Shown: positions 28,699 to 38,729 of the stretch, piece after piece
How positions within the stretch are numbered: position 1 is the stretch's first letter
How the letters are laid out: each line of letters begins with the position of its first letter
Assembly (NCBI RefSeq): GCF_015207985.1
Contig: NZ_JADEVV010000009.1
Coordinates: 1-64,000 of the forward strand
Direction of reading: 5' to 3'
From: Synechocystis salina LEGE 00031
Lineage (GTDB): Bacteria; Cyanobacteriota; Cyanobacteriia; Cyanobacteriales; Microcystaceae
Length of the DNA stretch: 64,000 nt
The notes under the pieces: generated by a model
Databases searched by the model: none
The model's input: only the letters and a program-made list of their open reading frames with translations
What the model was told of the DNA's origin: nothing
Program-made: the position numbers and the translations under genes

Positions 28699-31284
28699 GT
28701 GGCATCCCCATACAACGCTGGTGAAATCGAGCAAAAATGGCAACAAAGCTGGGCTGAATGGGGACTGGACAAAACCCCTGTCGCCTCCGATTTGCCCAAA
28801 TTTTATGCCCTCTCCATGTTTCCCTATCCTTCCGGGAATCTCCACATGGGCCATGTGCGTAACTACACCATCACCGATGTCATTGCCCGGCTGAAAAGGA
28901 TGCAGGGTTATCAGGTGCTCCACCCCATGGGTTGGGATGCCTTTGGTTTGCCGGCAGAGAATGCTGCCATTGAGCGGGGGATTCCCCCCAAGCAGTGGAC
29001 GGAAAAAAATATTGCCCAGATGCGGGCCCAATTACAACAGTTGGGGCTTTCCATCGATTGGGAACGGGAAGTGGCCACCTGTGCCCCGGACTATTACCGT
29101 TGGACCCAATGGTTATTTCTGCAATTTTTCCAGGCTGGTCTGGCTTACCAAAAAGAAGCCACCGTCAATTGGGACCCCATTGATCAAACCGTGTTGGCCA
29201 ACGAACAGGTTGATGGGGAAGGGCGATCCTGGCGATCGGGAGCCATGGTGGAGCGCAAATTATTACGGCAATGGTTTTTAAAAATTACCGATTACGCTGA
29301 AGCCCTGTTAAATGATTTAGATAAGCTTGATGGCTGGCCGGAACGGGTCAAACTGATGCAATCCCATTGGATTGGTAAATCGGTGGGCGCCTATCTGGAA
29401 TTTCCCCTCAAAGACAGTGATGAAAAAATTGCCGTTTTTACCACCCGCCCCGATACGGTGTACGGCGTCACCTATGTGGTTTTAGCGCCAGAACACCCTT
29501 TAACTAAAGTAGTGACCACAGCGGCTCAAAAGCAAACAGTGGCAGATTTTGTGGCTTTGATGGCCAAGGAAAGTGAAATTGAACGGACAGCGGAAGATAA
29601 ACCAAAACGGGGCGTTAGAACCGGCGGAGTAGCCATTAATCCCTTTAACGGTAAAGAAATTCCCATTCTCATTGCCGATTATGTTTTATATGAATACGGC
29701 ACCGGGGCAGTGATGGGGGTGCCAGCCCATGACCAACGGGACTTTAAATTTGCCCAGGATAACCATCTCCCCATCCAAGTGGTGATTGTTCCCGACGATG
29801 CTGATAACAATGATGTAGAACTAGGGGCAGCCTACACGGAAGCCGGGGTAATGGTTAACTCGGCCCAGTTCACCGGCATGGCTTCCCCCAAAGCAAAAGA
29901 AGCCATTATTAAGTTCGCGGAAGATCATGATTATGGCCGCGCCAAGGTGCAATATCGTCTGCGGGATTGGTTGATTTCTCGACAACGGTATTGGGGCTGT
30001 CCCATTCCCATTATTCATTGCGATGACTGTGGAGCGGTGCCTGTACCAAGCCAAGATTTGCCGGTGGAGTTACCGGATAATGTGAAATTTTCTGGGCGGG
30101 GCCCTTCTCCCCTAGCGAAGTTGACGGATTGGCTGAATGTGCCCTGTCCAAAATGCGGTAAACCAGCCCGGCGGGAAACGGACACCATGGATACTTTCAT
30201 TGATTCTTCCTGGTATTTCCTGCGTTATGCCGATGCCCAAAATACCGAGTTGCCTTTTGATGGGGAAAAAGTTGCCCACTGGTTGCCGGTGGACCAATAT
30301 GTGGGGGGCATTGAACATGCTATTTTGCATTTGCTTTACTCCCGCTTTTTCACTAAGGTTTTGGCCGATCGCCAATTAATTGCGGTCAAAGAACCGTTCC
30401 AAAAATTATTAACCCAGGGCATGGTGCAGGGCATTACCTACAAAAATCCCACCACAGGTAAATACGTGCCGGCCAAGGATTTGCAAACGGGGCGACAGGT
30501 AATTGATGCCAAGGATCCCAAAGATCCCGATAGTGGTGAACCGTTACAGGTTTTCTACGAAAAGATGTCCAAGTCCAAATTTAATGGTGTTGATCCCCAG
30601 GAAGTGCTGGCTAAGTATGGAGCGGATACGGCCAGGATGTTTATCCTCTTTAAAGCCCCTCCAGAAAAGGATTTGGAATGGGATGATGCGGACGTGGAAG
30701 GGCAATTTCGTTTTCTCAATCGGGTTTGGCGCTTAGTGACCGACTACATTGGCGATCGCCCAGAAACATTGACTAGCAATGACCCTTTAACTAAAGCGGA
30801 GAAAGATCTACGGCGAGCTATCCATGGGGCCATCAAAGAAGTGGCGGAGGATTTGAACGACGATTATCAGTTCAACACCGCCATTTCTGAAATGATGAAA
30901 CTCAGTAATGCCCTGATAGCGGCCACGGACTTAACCCCTTCCCCCGTTTATCAAGAGGGCATTGAAACCCTGCTGTTACTCCTTGCTCCCTTTGCGCCCC
31001 ATTTGACAGAGGAATTGTGGCACCGTTTAGGTCGTACTGACTCCATTCACCAACAGTCCTGGTTGCAGGCAGACTTCACAGCCCTAGTGTTGGACGAAAT
31101 TACTTTGGTGATCCAGGTGCTAGGCAAAACCCGTGGTACCATCACCGTTCCCGCTGGAGCCGACAAAACCCAGTTGGAGGAATTGGCCCGTAATTCCGAT
31201 TTAGCCCAACGTTATTTGGCCGGCAAAACCATCAAAAAGGTGATTGTGGTGCCGGGGAAATTGGTCAATTTTGTTATCACCTAG
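28699..31284 (+). CDS. leuS: Leucyl-tRNA synthetase
   Basis: About 861 residues, class Ia. The HIGH-type motif is [15 protein letters not shown], the KMSKS motif [14 protein letters not shown], the editing domain contains [20 protein letters not shown], and two zinc-like Cys pairs are visible (IHCDDC, VPCPKC). I take the GTG at 28699, 12 nt after AGGAG (28682-28686); a TTG at 28690 lies too close (3 nt) to that site but cannot be excluded. Followed after 26 nt by a small membrane-protein gene, probably in one transcript. Confidence 0.96.
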   Translation: MASPYNAGEIEQKWQQSWAEWGLDKTPVASDLPKFYALSMFPYPSGNLHMGHVRNYTITDVIARLKRMQGYQVLHPMGWDAFGLPAENAAIERGIPPKQWTEKNIAQMRAQLQQLGLSIDWEREVATCAPDYYRWTQWLFLQFFQAGLAYQKEATVNWDPIDQTVLANEQVDGEGRSWRSGAMVERKLLRQWFLKITDYAEALLNDLDKLDGWPERVKLMQSHWIGKSVGAYLEFPLKDSDEKIAVFTTRPDTVYGVTYVVLAPEHPLTKVVTTAAQKQTVADFVALMAKESEIERTAEDKPKRGVRTGGVAINPFNGKEIPILIADYVLYEYGTGAVMGVPAHDQRDFKFAQDNHLPIQVVIVPDDADNNDVELGAAYTEAGVMVNSAQFTGMASPKAKEAIIKFAEDHDYGRAKVQYRLRDWLISRQRYWGCPIPIIHCDDCGAVPVPSQDLPVELPDNVKFSGRGPSPLAKLTDWLNVPCPKCGKPARRETDTMDTFIDSSWYFLRYADAQNTELPFDGEKVAHWLPVDQYVGGIEHAILHLLYSRFFTKVLADRQLIAVKEPFQKLLTQGMVQGITYKNPTTGKYVPAKDLQTGRQVIDAKDPKDPDSGEPLQVFYEKMSKSKFNGVDPQEVLAKYGADTARMFILFKAPPEKDLEWDDADVEGQFRFLNRVWRLVTDYIGDRPETLTSNDPLTKAEKDLRRAIHGAIKEVAEDLNDDYQFNTAISEMMKLSNALIAATDLTPSPVYQEGIETLLLLLAPFAPHLTEELWHRLGRTDSIHQQSWLQADFTALVLDEITLVIQVLGKTRGTITVPAGADKTQLEELARNSDLAQRYLAGKTIKKVIVVPGKLVNFVIT

Positions 31285-31310
31285 ACCTGATTTTGGGGAG
31301 GAATTGCACC

Positions 31311-31547
31311 ATGAAAAAAAGTACTGGCCGGCAAGTTACTAGGTCAAAGCAAGAGTTGGTAATCAGATCTTTTTTTGGCTTGTTTTTCGTAGCTCTGGCG
31401 ATCGCCATCCTGGTGTTATCCACACCGGCCAATAGAATGGGCTCCTTATTTGCGGCCTTCATCATCGGTGGTTTGGGGATAGATGAGTTGATTAGTCTCC
31501 GTCTGCACAGGCGATCGCTCCTATCCCGCATTGGGCCATTACCTTGA
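31311..31547 (+). CDS. Small two-helix membrane protein, function unknown
   Basis: 78 residues from the ATG at 31311, with GGGAGG nine nt upstream. Basic head (MKKSTGRQVTRSKQ), helix SFFGLFFVALAIAILVL, short loop, helix MGSLFAAFIIGGLGIDELI, basic tail (SLRLHRRSLLSRIG). No family recognised. The notable point is that the last 49 codons are repeated at 40956-41106 with mainly synonymous changes, so this gene's 3' part marks the left border of an inserted region. The intact copy is the one linked to leuS. Confidence 0.7.
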   Translation: MKKSTGRQVTRSKQELVIRSFFGLFFVALAIAILVLSTPANRMGSLFAAFIIGGLGIDELISLRLHRRSLLSRIGPLP

Positions 31548-31549
31548 AC
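31399..31549 (+). repeat. Long direct repeat, left copy (border of a 9.4-kb island)
   Basis: 151 bp covering the 3' part of the small membrane-protein gene and its stop. It aligns without gaps to 40956-41106, same orientation, with 8 mismatches by my count; the middle stretch of about 68 bp (near 31469-31535) is identical. Five of the seven changed codons are synonymous. Confidence 0.9.
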
Positions 31550-31698
31550 TGAGGATAATTCCCCCCGGCGACTGTCTGAATACTAGTCGAGATGGTCTTT
31601 TTTCGATGTTGATGCAGACATCGGCAATGTGAATATGGGTTACATTTTTCATTAGCCATATTTACCAAACTAATTTGCCCTGATCGTCTTTGTAACCA

Positions 31699-34431
31699 AT
31701 GTCGACTCTTTATGTCAGTTACAGCGTTGAATCACTGCTTTATGCCGCTTGGGAATTGAGTCAGGATTTGACCGATGATAGCGGCTGGCAAATTGTTACT
31801 CCTAACCGCAATGCTGCCGATACTTTAGAAGTTCCAGCCTTTTCCCTGCAGCAATTGGCCTGGGATATTCTCAAAATTAGACAAGTTCAAGCTAAGGTCG
31901 CCTCGCGCCTAGTTGTCCAACATTATTTACGGGAAACGTTACAACAGACCCTCGAGTTGCAGGATCTGGATGGAATGGCAAGAACTTGGCAACCAACGAT
32001 TGAAGCTATTCTGCGGAGTCAACCTGATTTTTGCCCAGTGTCTGACTGGTCTGAACGAGCACAGAAAGTATTCAACGTTGCCCAGATTTATCAGAAACTT
32101 TTACGTGGTGAAGGTTGGATTGATCAAAATCAACTTTTCTGGGAGGCGATTAAACAACAATCTCAGCGGCGACGTTTAGTGATCTATGGTTACTTTAATC
32201 TCCGTCTCGATGAATTGGCGTTTATCGAGGCGATCGCCGATGAAAATAGTGTTTTATATCTGCTGGATGGAGAATCACACTTTTTTGCGCCCCAGAAAAA
32301 GTTTAGGCAACACCTAAAACAAAATGGTTGGGCAGAAAGAAAGTTAACTGATCAAGAAAACCTATCCACACCTTGCAGATTTCTTTCCCAGGTATTTCTC
32401 GGAGAGTCTGCTATTTCCCCGGAGCCAGACCAGAAACCACAAATATCAGCTCAGGTTTATCCGAACCAAGAGGCAGAAGCTCGGGGAGTTTTAGCTCAAG
32501 TTAAACAGCTTCTACACCAAGGAGTATTAAGCCGAGACATGGTGATTGTAGCCGCCAATGATACAGAATGGGGCGATCGCCTGATGGATATTGCCTGGGA
32601 ATATGGCATTGCCTTGCGGTTGCCCTACACCATTCCCATTGCGGAAACCCGAGTGGGGGCTTGGGTCAAGTTACTGTTAGAGGTCTTGGATCAGCAATGG
32701 ACATTTGAGCTAGCGGCCCGCTTTTTTCAGCATCCGTTAAGCCGCACTTTGGGGAGTAATCTGTGGGCACAATTCCAACAATCTCGACCCACGGATTTTG
32801 AAACTTGGCGATCACTCATTCTGGCTGAACATGACATTGATATTTTCCCGATGCAGTTGCCTTTGGAGGCTTCCCGCCCTGAGTGGTTAACCCATTTTCA
32901 AACCATCTTCGATCTGTTTCAGGTTCGGCAACAGGCAAGGCGCTGGGCCAAGGAAAGTCTGGCTTATAAAAATTGGACTGAAGGGTTACAGGAATTGCCC
33001 GAACTGGGAACGGAGACGATTACCTGGGCCCAATTTCGGGAAGAAATGTTAACCCATTTGAATTTGCTGCAGACCGTTGCGGGGCCGGGACGGGAAGGCA
33101 TTGAACTTCATAATCCCCGTTCGATTGTCGGGGCACAGTACGACTATGTTTTTGTCATTGATGGCCGGGAAGGCAATTTACCCAAGCCGATTGTTAACGA
33201 TGCAGTCCTAGATTTTTATGAACGTCAGCAGTTACAAAGCCAGGGTATTCATTTAGCCAGCGCAATGGAATCGGCTCAAAGCGAAACGTTTGATTTTTAT
33301 ACCCTGCTCCAAACCCCTAAAAAATCCTTCATTTTTTCCTACGCCAAAACCTTTCCCCGTCATGGTTCCTACAAACAATCTGAGCCATCTTCCTATTTTC
33401 AACGCTTGGGTCTTATCCCTGAGCCAACCTCCTTGCCAATTATTCCCAGTCCTGAAATTGCCCGACAGATTTATCTCCGGCGATCTCACGGAGATCCGCT
33501 TGGGACAGATGACGTTTTAACCAAAGCCATTCATGCTTGGCAAGTTGAACAACAGCGGGAAAGCAGTGAGCCACCGAATGAATATGACGGCGTGGTGGGA
33601 ATGCCCTTTAATTATGAAGATCATTGGTTTAGTGCCTCCCAACTAACCCAATTGGGCCAATGTCCCTTTAAATGGTTTGCCAATAAATTGCTCAAGTTAG
33701 GGGAAATTGAAGAGGCGGACTCAGAGCTTGATTCCGCTTTAAAAGGATCGCTTTATCACAAAGTACTTGAAATTGCCCTAAGTGATTATCAAAAAGATTC
33801 GACGATTAACCTGATTGATGATGACAAGCTTATGGAATGGTTTCAGCAGGCAGAAAAATATATTGCCGAGGAGAAAAAAATAGAGGTGACGAACTTTCGG
33901 GCTTGGGATCATCAACGTCAGGAATTAATCAAAATTCTCAAACGAGCAATGTTGCAGCCAGACTTTTTACCTGAACCAGTGGAAATATTAGCCCTAGAGC
34001 AAGAATTTGCTGGTGAAATTGAAGCGTTAAAAGTAAAAGGCTATATTGACCGAATTGATCGCCGTGAGGAGGGTCTTGTTCTGATTGATTACAAATCTGG
34101 GGGGACACTACCTAAAGGCATCAAAGATCAAGAGGACAAAGCCAAAATAGATTTGCAATTACCGCTTTACAAAGCCGTAGGGGGAGCATCTTTATATCCA
34201 GGTGAGCACGTTGCCAAAACGCTGTATTACTCCCTCAGTAAAGCTAAAGATATTTCTCCCAGACAGGTTATTTCCGAAACAGAACTCCGGGAAATTCTTG
34301 AAGGGTTCAAGCAGCACTTTCAGACAGGAACTTACCCCGTTTCCCCAGATCGAGACCGGGATGCTTGCCGATATTGCACAAATGAATTGGTTTGCCGTCA
34401 GGGCGATCGCCTACAAAGGAAGGGGGTTTAA
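31699..34431 (+). CDS. AddB-like PD-(D/E)XK nuclease with Fe-S cluster motif
   Basis: 910 residues. The middle retains a degenerate UvrD-like C-terminal motif (GAQYDYVFVIDGREGNLP), but there is no N-terminal Walker A, so it is not an active helicase. The C-terminal third is a RecB-type nuclease: KGSLYHKVLE (His), GYIDRIDRREEG and LVLIDYKSGG (Asp, Asp-x-Lys), LQLPLYK (Gln). Four cysteines, Cys655 and Cys890-x2-Cys893-x5-Cys899, match the iron-sulfur pattern of AddB and Cas4. With the AddA-like protein 0.8 kb downstream it should form a break-resection or DNA-degrading complex. Stop overlaps the convergent PIN gene by two to four bases. It contains HIP1 sites, hence comes from a cyanobacterial background. 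Confidence 0.85.
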   Translation: MSTLYVSYSVESLLYAAWELSQDLTDDSGWQIVTPNRNAADTLEVPAFSLQQLAWDILKIRQVQAKVASRLVVQHYLRETLQQTLELQDLDGMARTWQPTIEAILRSQPDFCPVSDWSERAQKVFNVAQIYQKLLRGEGWIDQNQLFWEAIKQQSQRRRLVIYGYFNLRLDELAFIEAIADENSVLYLLDGESHFFAPQKKFRQHLKQNGWAERKLTDQENLSTPCRFLSQVFLGESAISPEPDQKPQISAQVYPNQEAEARGVLAQVKQLLHQGVLSRDMVIVAANDTEWGDRLMDIAWEYGIALRLPYTIPIAETRVGAWVKLLLEVLDQQWTFELAARFFQHPLSRTLGSNLWAQFQQSRPTDFETWRSLILAEHDIDIFPMQLPLEASRPEWLTHFQTIFDLFQVRQQARRWAKESLAYKNWTEGLQELPELGTETITWAQFREEMLTHLNLLQTVAGPGREGIELHNPRSIVGAQYDYVFVIDGREGNLPKPIVNDAVLDFYERQQLQSQGIHLASAMESAQSETFDFYTLLQTPKKSFIFSYAKTFPRHGSYKQSEPSSYFQRLGLIPEPTSLPIIPSPEIARQIYLRRSHGDPLGTDDVLTKAIHAWQVEQQRESSEPPNEYDGVVGMPFNYEDHWFSASQLTQLGQCPFKWFANKLLKLGEIEEADSELDSALKGSLYHKVLEIALSDYQKDSTINLIDDDKLMEWFQQAEKYIAEEKKIEVTNFRAWDHQRQELIKILKRAMLQPDFLPEPVEILALEQEFAGEIEALKVKGYIDRIDRREEGLVLIDYKSGGTLPKGIKDQEDKAKIDLQLPLYKAVGGASLYPGEHVAKTLYYSLSKAKDISPRQVISETELREILEGFKQHFQTGTYPVSPDRDRDACRYCTNELVCRQGDRLQRKGV

Positions 34432-34841
34432 CTGAAGCGGTCTAAAAATATTCTTGGCGTTACAATTAGAATGTTACGAAATGGATTTAGTACCAAAAGA
34501 TCGTCATTACCGCTAATAATAAAATCCGCTTCACCATTAACGGCTAATTCTAAAAATTGATTATCCTTAGCATCTCGACAGACATCTATTTTCTCCTTAA
34601 TCACATCAATAAACCTTGCCTTACGAAATAAAGACCATATAAAAATATCTCTTTTCTCAGCAGACAAGTAGCGCCTAAACTTAGGGCGACTTAACACTTC
34701 GTTTAATTCATTTACGATAGAATAGGACATCAAAAGTGTTCCTGTAGTAAAAGCCGAATTAAAGGCCTGCCTAGGAACTGAGTGGGCCGAAAGAACCGCA
34801 CTGACTAAAACGTTAGTGTCAAAAACATAACGTCTACTCAT
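34428..34841 (-). CDS. PIN-domain RNase toxin (COG1569 type)
   Basis: 137 residues of the PIN fold: YVFDTNVLVSAVL gives the first catalytic Asp, ELNEVLSRPKF the Glu, and CRDAKDNQFLELA with ADFIISGNDDLL the remaining acidic residues. This branch (putative toxin, PIN family) cuts RNA. It overlaps the upstream antitoxin gene by eight bases and ends within the last codon of the AddB-like gene on the opposite strand. The module lies between the AddB- and AddA-like genes, against their direction. Confidence 0.88.
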   Translation of the reverse strand: MSRRYVFDTNVLVSAVLSAHSVPRQAFNSAFTTGTLLMSYSIVNELNEVLSRPKFRRYLSAEKRDIFIWSLFRKARFIDVIKEKIDVCRDAKDNQFLELAVNGEADFIISGNDDLLVLNPFRNILIVTPRIFLDRFS

Positions 34842-35058
34842 CGTCTAACAGCGACTCTAAAATTGCAGGAGTTAATCCTTTTTCTTCGGCTTCCTTGCTG
34901 ATGTCATCCATAATCTCTAATAGTGAAACATCAGAATTTAACGAGTTCTTCATCTGAAGACTAAGAAAAAATGTTAACTTTTCCTTTTCCTGAACTGATA
35001 AACTTGCGAAAGCATCTGCTGTTTTAGCATCAACAGGAATGGTCAGGGAAATAGACAT
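34834..35058 (-). CDS. Antitoxin partner of the PIN toxin
   Basis: 74 residues, acidic and helical, with its gene ahead of the toxin gene and an eight-base overlap, the normal order for such pairs. The N-terminal SISLTIPVDAKTADAFASLS resembles the short strand-helix segment of small antitoxins; the C-terminal LLEIMDDISKEAEEKGLTPAILESLLDDE part is the toxin-binding tail typical of the COG1569 partner. DNA binding by the N-terminus is likely but not proven. Confidence 0.8.
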   Translation of the reverse strand: MSISLTIPVDAKTADAFASLSVQEKEKLTFFLSLQMKNSLNSDVSLLEIMDDISKEAEEKGLTPAILESLLDDE

Positions 35059-35204
35059 TGTAAGTTATTCCTTAACTGGGCGATAGAGCCAATTCTAGCA
35101 TTGCTCTTCCTAAGAGGACGCTGGATAAGCCCTCCCTTAGCCCCTATTCCATACTTTGAACAGCCATAAATAACCTAAAAATTGGCAATTAAGGTATTAA
35201 CGAA

Positions 35205-38200
35205 ATGGCTTTAACCCCCCAACAAGAACAAGCAGTTACATCGGCAACAAGCGTCGCCATTACCGCAGGGGCCGGTACGGGCAAAACCTATATGCTGGCG
35301 GAGCGGTACTTATTCCATCTGCAAACGCAAGACCTATCGTCATTGCAAATCGTCGCCATGACCTTTACCGATAAGGCCGCGATCGAGTTGCGGTCTCGGA
35401 TTCGGCAAACGGTTAAGCAACAGGCGACCGATCATTTTGATTGGTTAGCGGAATTAGAAGCGGCTCCCATTTGTACCTTTCATTCCCTGGCGGCCAGGAT
35501 CTGTCGAGAACACCCCGAAGCGGCGGGAGTGCCAGCAGATTTTACCCCCCTGGATGAATGGGAAGGGCAGTTATGGCAAACGGAACAGATGGCGATCGCC
35601 TTAGATCAATTACCCAATCAGCTTTACGCTCAAATTCCCTATTCCTTGATGAAAGCGGCGATGGAGGTCTTTTTACAAGATCCCCTCAGTGCCGAGGAAG
35701 CATTGCAACGCACCCGAGAGGATTGGTGGCCTATCCTTCAGAAAGCTCAAGAAGCGGTGATTGAAACTTTACTGAATGATCCCTTTTGGCAGGAAGCCCA
35801 TGAAATTATCAGTCAAAATCAAGGGAAAGCGGGGGATAAATTAGAAACGGTTAGGCAAGAGGCACTAATATTAATTGAAACGATTGAAAGCCATCAAGAA
35901 GATATTCAAAATGAAAACTTTCAAATGGTATTTCAAGCATGGCTTAAGTTTAAGGTCGGTAACATTGGCAGTAAAAAAAATTGGGCAGATGAAGAGACGT
36001 TAAAAACACTTAGGCGAACCTTAATTGACTGGCGAGACTTTACGAAGTATTTTCCTAATAGTGACTTAGTAACATTGCAATGGGGAGAGTTAGACGAGAA
36101 AATTGAAGTTCTACTTCCCGCACTTCGAGATGCCTTTATTTTTGTAAGAGATTTTGTCAGTAATGCTAAAAATCACCAGCGTCTTTTGGATTTTAATGAT
36201 CTCGAAATTCATGCTCTCAAAGCCTTAGAAGATTCCCAAATCAGAGATTATTACCAGCAACGTTGGCAAGCCTTTTTAATTGATGAGTTTCAGGATACTA
36301 ACCCCACCCAAGGCAAACTGTTGGAAATTTTAACCCAGGGCAAAACCTTAACCTTAGTGGGGGATGAAAAACAGTCGATTTATGGATTTCGGCGAGCAGA
36401 TATTCAAGTCTTTCAACAATGGCGCGATCACCTCAATAACACCATTCCCCTCAGCACCAGTTTTCGCACCCATGCCCCGTTAATAAACAACATTAACCAA
36501 ATCTTTGCGCCAATTTTGGCGGACTTACACCAAGATCTGGATGGCGATCGCCAGGAACCGCCCCATCCTGCCCCCCATGTGGAAAGTTTTGTCATTATTC
36601 CCGATCCCGACAGTGACACTAACCCCAGTGTTGAGCAACTGCGCCAATATGAAGCCCAACACATTGCCCATTTGGTTCAGCAAATGTTGCAGGAGAAACG
36701 CCCAGTTTGGGATAAAAAAACACGGGAACACCGCCCCATTGAACCACGGGATATTGCCATTCTGGCCCGCACTTGGGAACCGCTGGAACTCTATGGACAG
36801 GCGATCGGCAATTTACAAATTCCGGTTTTACAGGCGGGGGGCGGTAATTTACTGGATACCCGTGAAGCCAAGGATGGGATGGCTTTACTGCGATTTTTAG
36901 CCGATGCACGGGATGATATTGCCCTGGTTGCTGTATTGAGAAGTCCCTTTTTTGCCTGGAGCGATCGCCATTTATTAACCCTCCGTCAAGCTGCGACCGA
37001 TGATCAAAACTGGTGGCAACTACTACAAGCATCAAATGATCAAATAACCGTCCAAACCGTTGAAATTTTAAAAAAATTACGTCACCATTGCCAAATTGAT
37101 CCCCCGAGCCGATTATTACAATTGGCTGATCGATTAACGGGTTACACCGCAGTTATCGCCAATTTGCCCAACTGTGAGCGTCGTTTAGCCGATTGGCAAG
37201 GCTTCATGGATACGGTGCGGCGGCTGGAGAGTGGGTCTAATGAAACCTTTATTGCGGTGCGTCGCCTCAAACGTCTGGTGGACAAGAAGGTGGAAATTAA
37301 GCGTCCGCCCCTGGAAGCCGGCAATGCCATTACGTTAATGACGATTCATGGAGCAAAGGGCTTGGAATGGCCCGTGGTTATCGTTCCCGATCTCAGTCGT
37401 AAATCTCAAAATGATCATTCCTCCATTCGTTTTGATCCCCAATTAGGGGTTGCTGTTAAGCAAGATGATGAAAGCGGTGAACTCCAAAAATCGGCTCTAT
37501 ATTTGCTGCTAGCGCAACGACAACAGGCGCAAGATCTGGAAGAAATGAAACGTCTGCTTTATGTGGCTGCAACTCGGGCTGGCGATCGCCTAATTTTTAC
37601 GACTGGGCAAGGCAAGAATGAATCCCATTTATGGCAACTGTTACAGGTGGGTTTGCAAGGAGAGTTCAGCCCCCAGGAGATTGTTTATCAACTGGACAGT
37701 TTAAGCCATCTCAATCCTTCAGATCCCTCCTTGCCGGAACTACCATCGGAAATATTAATTAATCCTGTATTTGGGGGCTTACAGCTACCTGTAACGGCTT
37801 TGACAGATTATGCCCGTTGTCCCAAGCAGTTTGATTATAAGTACATTAAAGGGCATCCCGGCGAGACAATTACGACTGGACAATTTGGGCGGGAAATTGG
37901 TATTCTTACTCATCGTATTTTGGCACAGGGAATTACAACTATTAATAAGGTTTCTGCGCTGGATTTAAACTTATCCGATGACAAAATGCAAGAGGCTTTT
38001 AACCTAGCAGAACAATTCCGTCATCACCGTAATTTTTCGGCAGTCCAGTCAGGACAATGGGAACGGTTTTTATCATTAAAACTGGGTAAGATTCGCTTTA
38101 ATGGCCTTGCGGATTTAGTCGGTCAGGATTTTGTCTTGGACATTAAAACTGAGCAAGAGGTAAATCCCCAGGAGCATCGATTTCAGTTGTGGGCCTATGC

Positions 38201-38456
38201 CAAGGCAACGAAAAAATCCCAGGCTTATATCGCTTATCTTCGCCATAACCAGCTTTGTCACTTCTCAACGGCTGATTTACAAGCCATTTCCCAAGAGGCA
38301 GACCAGTTACTAACGGCGATCGCCAATAAGAAGTTTGAGCCAACGCCTTCGGTGAAAGCCTGTCAATATTGCCCCTATACTGATATTTGCGATCAGGCTG
38401 TTATTTTGCTTGAAAATCAAGAGATTGAGGGAAAAACCAGTCTAGGTTTTGGGTAA
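35205..38456 (+). CDS. AddA-like UvrD/RecB-type helicase-nuclease
   Basis: 1083 residues. Superfamily 1A helicase: TAGAGTGKTYML (Walker A, residues 21-28), AMTFTDKAAIELR, AFLIDEFQDTNPTQ (Walker B), LVGDEKQSIYGFRRAD (motif III), TLMTIHGAKGLEWPVVIV (motif V), LLYVAATRAGDRL (motif VI). C-terminal nuclease: GILTHRIL (His), FNGLADLVGQDFVLDIKTE (Asp, Asp-x-Lys), FQLWAYAKA (Gln). Unusually for an AddA-type subunit it also has Cys872 and Cys1053-x2-Cys1056-x5-Cys1062, the iron-sulfur pattern. Same strand as the AddB-like gene but separated by the toxin module, so not one tight operon. Role: repair resection or defence against foreign DNA. Confidence 0.9.
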   Translation: MALTPQQEQAVTSATSVAITAGAGTGKTYMLAERYLFHLQTQDLSSLQIVAMTFTDKAAIELRSRIRQTVKQQATDHFDWLAELEAAPICTFHSLAARICREHPEAAGVPADFTPLDEWEGQLWQTEQMAIALDQLPNQLYAQIPYSLMKAAMEVFLQDPLSAEEALQRTREDWWPILQKAQEAVIETLLNDPFWQEAHEIISQNQGKAGDKLETVRQEALILIETIESHQEDIQNENFQMVFQAWLKFKVGNIGSKKNWADEETLKTLRRTLIDWRDFTKYFPNSDLVTLQWGELDEKIEVLLPALRDAFIFVRDFVSNAKNHQRLLDFNDLEIHALKALEDSQIRDYYQQRWQAFLIDEFQDTNPTQGKLLEILTQGKTLTLVGDEKQSIYGFRRADIQVFQQWRDHLNNTIPLSTSFRTHAPLINNINQIFAPILADLHQDLDGDRQEPPHPAPHVESFVIIPDPDSDTNPSVEQLRQYEAQHIAHLVQQMLQEKRPVWDKKTREHRPIEPRDIAILARTWEPLELYGQAIGNLQIPVLQAGGGNLLDTREAKDGMALLRFLADARDDIALVAVLRSPFFAWSDRHLLTLRQAATDDQNWWQLLQASNDQITVQTVEILKKLRHHCQIDPPSRLLQLADRLTGYTAVIANLPNCERRLADWQGFMDTVRRLESGSNETFIAVRRLKRLVDKKVEIKRPPLEAGNAITLMTIHGAKGLEWPVVIVPDLSRKSQNDHSSIRFDPQLGVAVKQDDESGELQKSALYLLLAQRQQAQDLEEMKRLLYVAATRAGDRLIFTTGQGKNESHLWQLLQVGLQGEFSPQEIVYQLDSLSHLNPSDPSLPELPSEILINPVFGGLQLPVTALTDYARCPKQFDYKYIKGHPGETITTGQFGREIGILTHRILAQGITTINKVSALDLNLSDDKMQEAFNLAEQFRHHRNFSAVQSGQWERFLSLKLGKIRFNGLADLVGQDFVLDIKTEQEVNPQEHRFQLWAYAKATKKSQAYIAYLRHNQLCHFSTADLQAISQEADQLLTAIANKKFEPTPSVKACQYCPYTDICDQAVILLENQEIEGKTSLGFG

Positions 38457-38487
38457 ATTCAATACGCTATGCGACAACTATCCCAGC

Positions 38488-38712
38488 TTATTTATGAGGC
38501 GATGTTGGCTCGAAATGTAAAACGATTATCTGCTCTGGCCGTAATCCTAATGATTCGTAGGTTCGTCCATGGCGATCGCCGAACTCGACTTCAAATGCTT
38601 TGCCATTGGCTAAGATCTCGACCACTGTCCCTACCTGTCCTCGCCATAGATTGTATTGAGGTAGATCCACCGTCAAGGCAACAACATCCAATAACTTTGG
38701 TGCACTGTTCAT
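38488..38712 (-). CDS. DUF4926 protein
   Basis: 74 residues from the ATG at 38712. Matches DUF4926: KLLDVVALTVDLPQYNLWRGQVGTVVE, FEVEFGDRHGRTYESLGL, LRPEQIIVLHF, a small beta-barrel resembling an SH3 fold. The frame runs 25 codons further back, but that part is the wrong-frame copy of the end of the preceding gene. It follows the DUF6883 gene by 17 nt; these two families commonly sit together in cyanobacteria, as a two-gene cassette of unknown use. The upstream partner is broken here. Confidence 0.85.
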   Translation of the reverse strand: MNSAPKLLDVVALTVDLPQYNLWRGQVGTVVEILANGKAFEVEFGDRHGRTYESLGLRPEQIIVLHFEPTSPHK

Positions 38713-38729
38713 TAAGCTATCTCCACCGC

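Noticed and set aside
28609-29031. 140-codon minus-strand frame across the leuS start
   Set aside because: Antisense to the well-supported leuS; third-position bias of leuS creates it.
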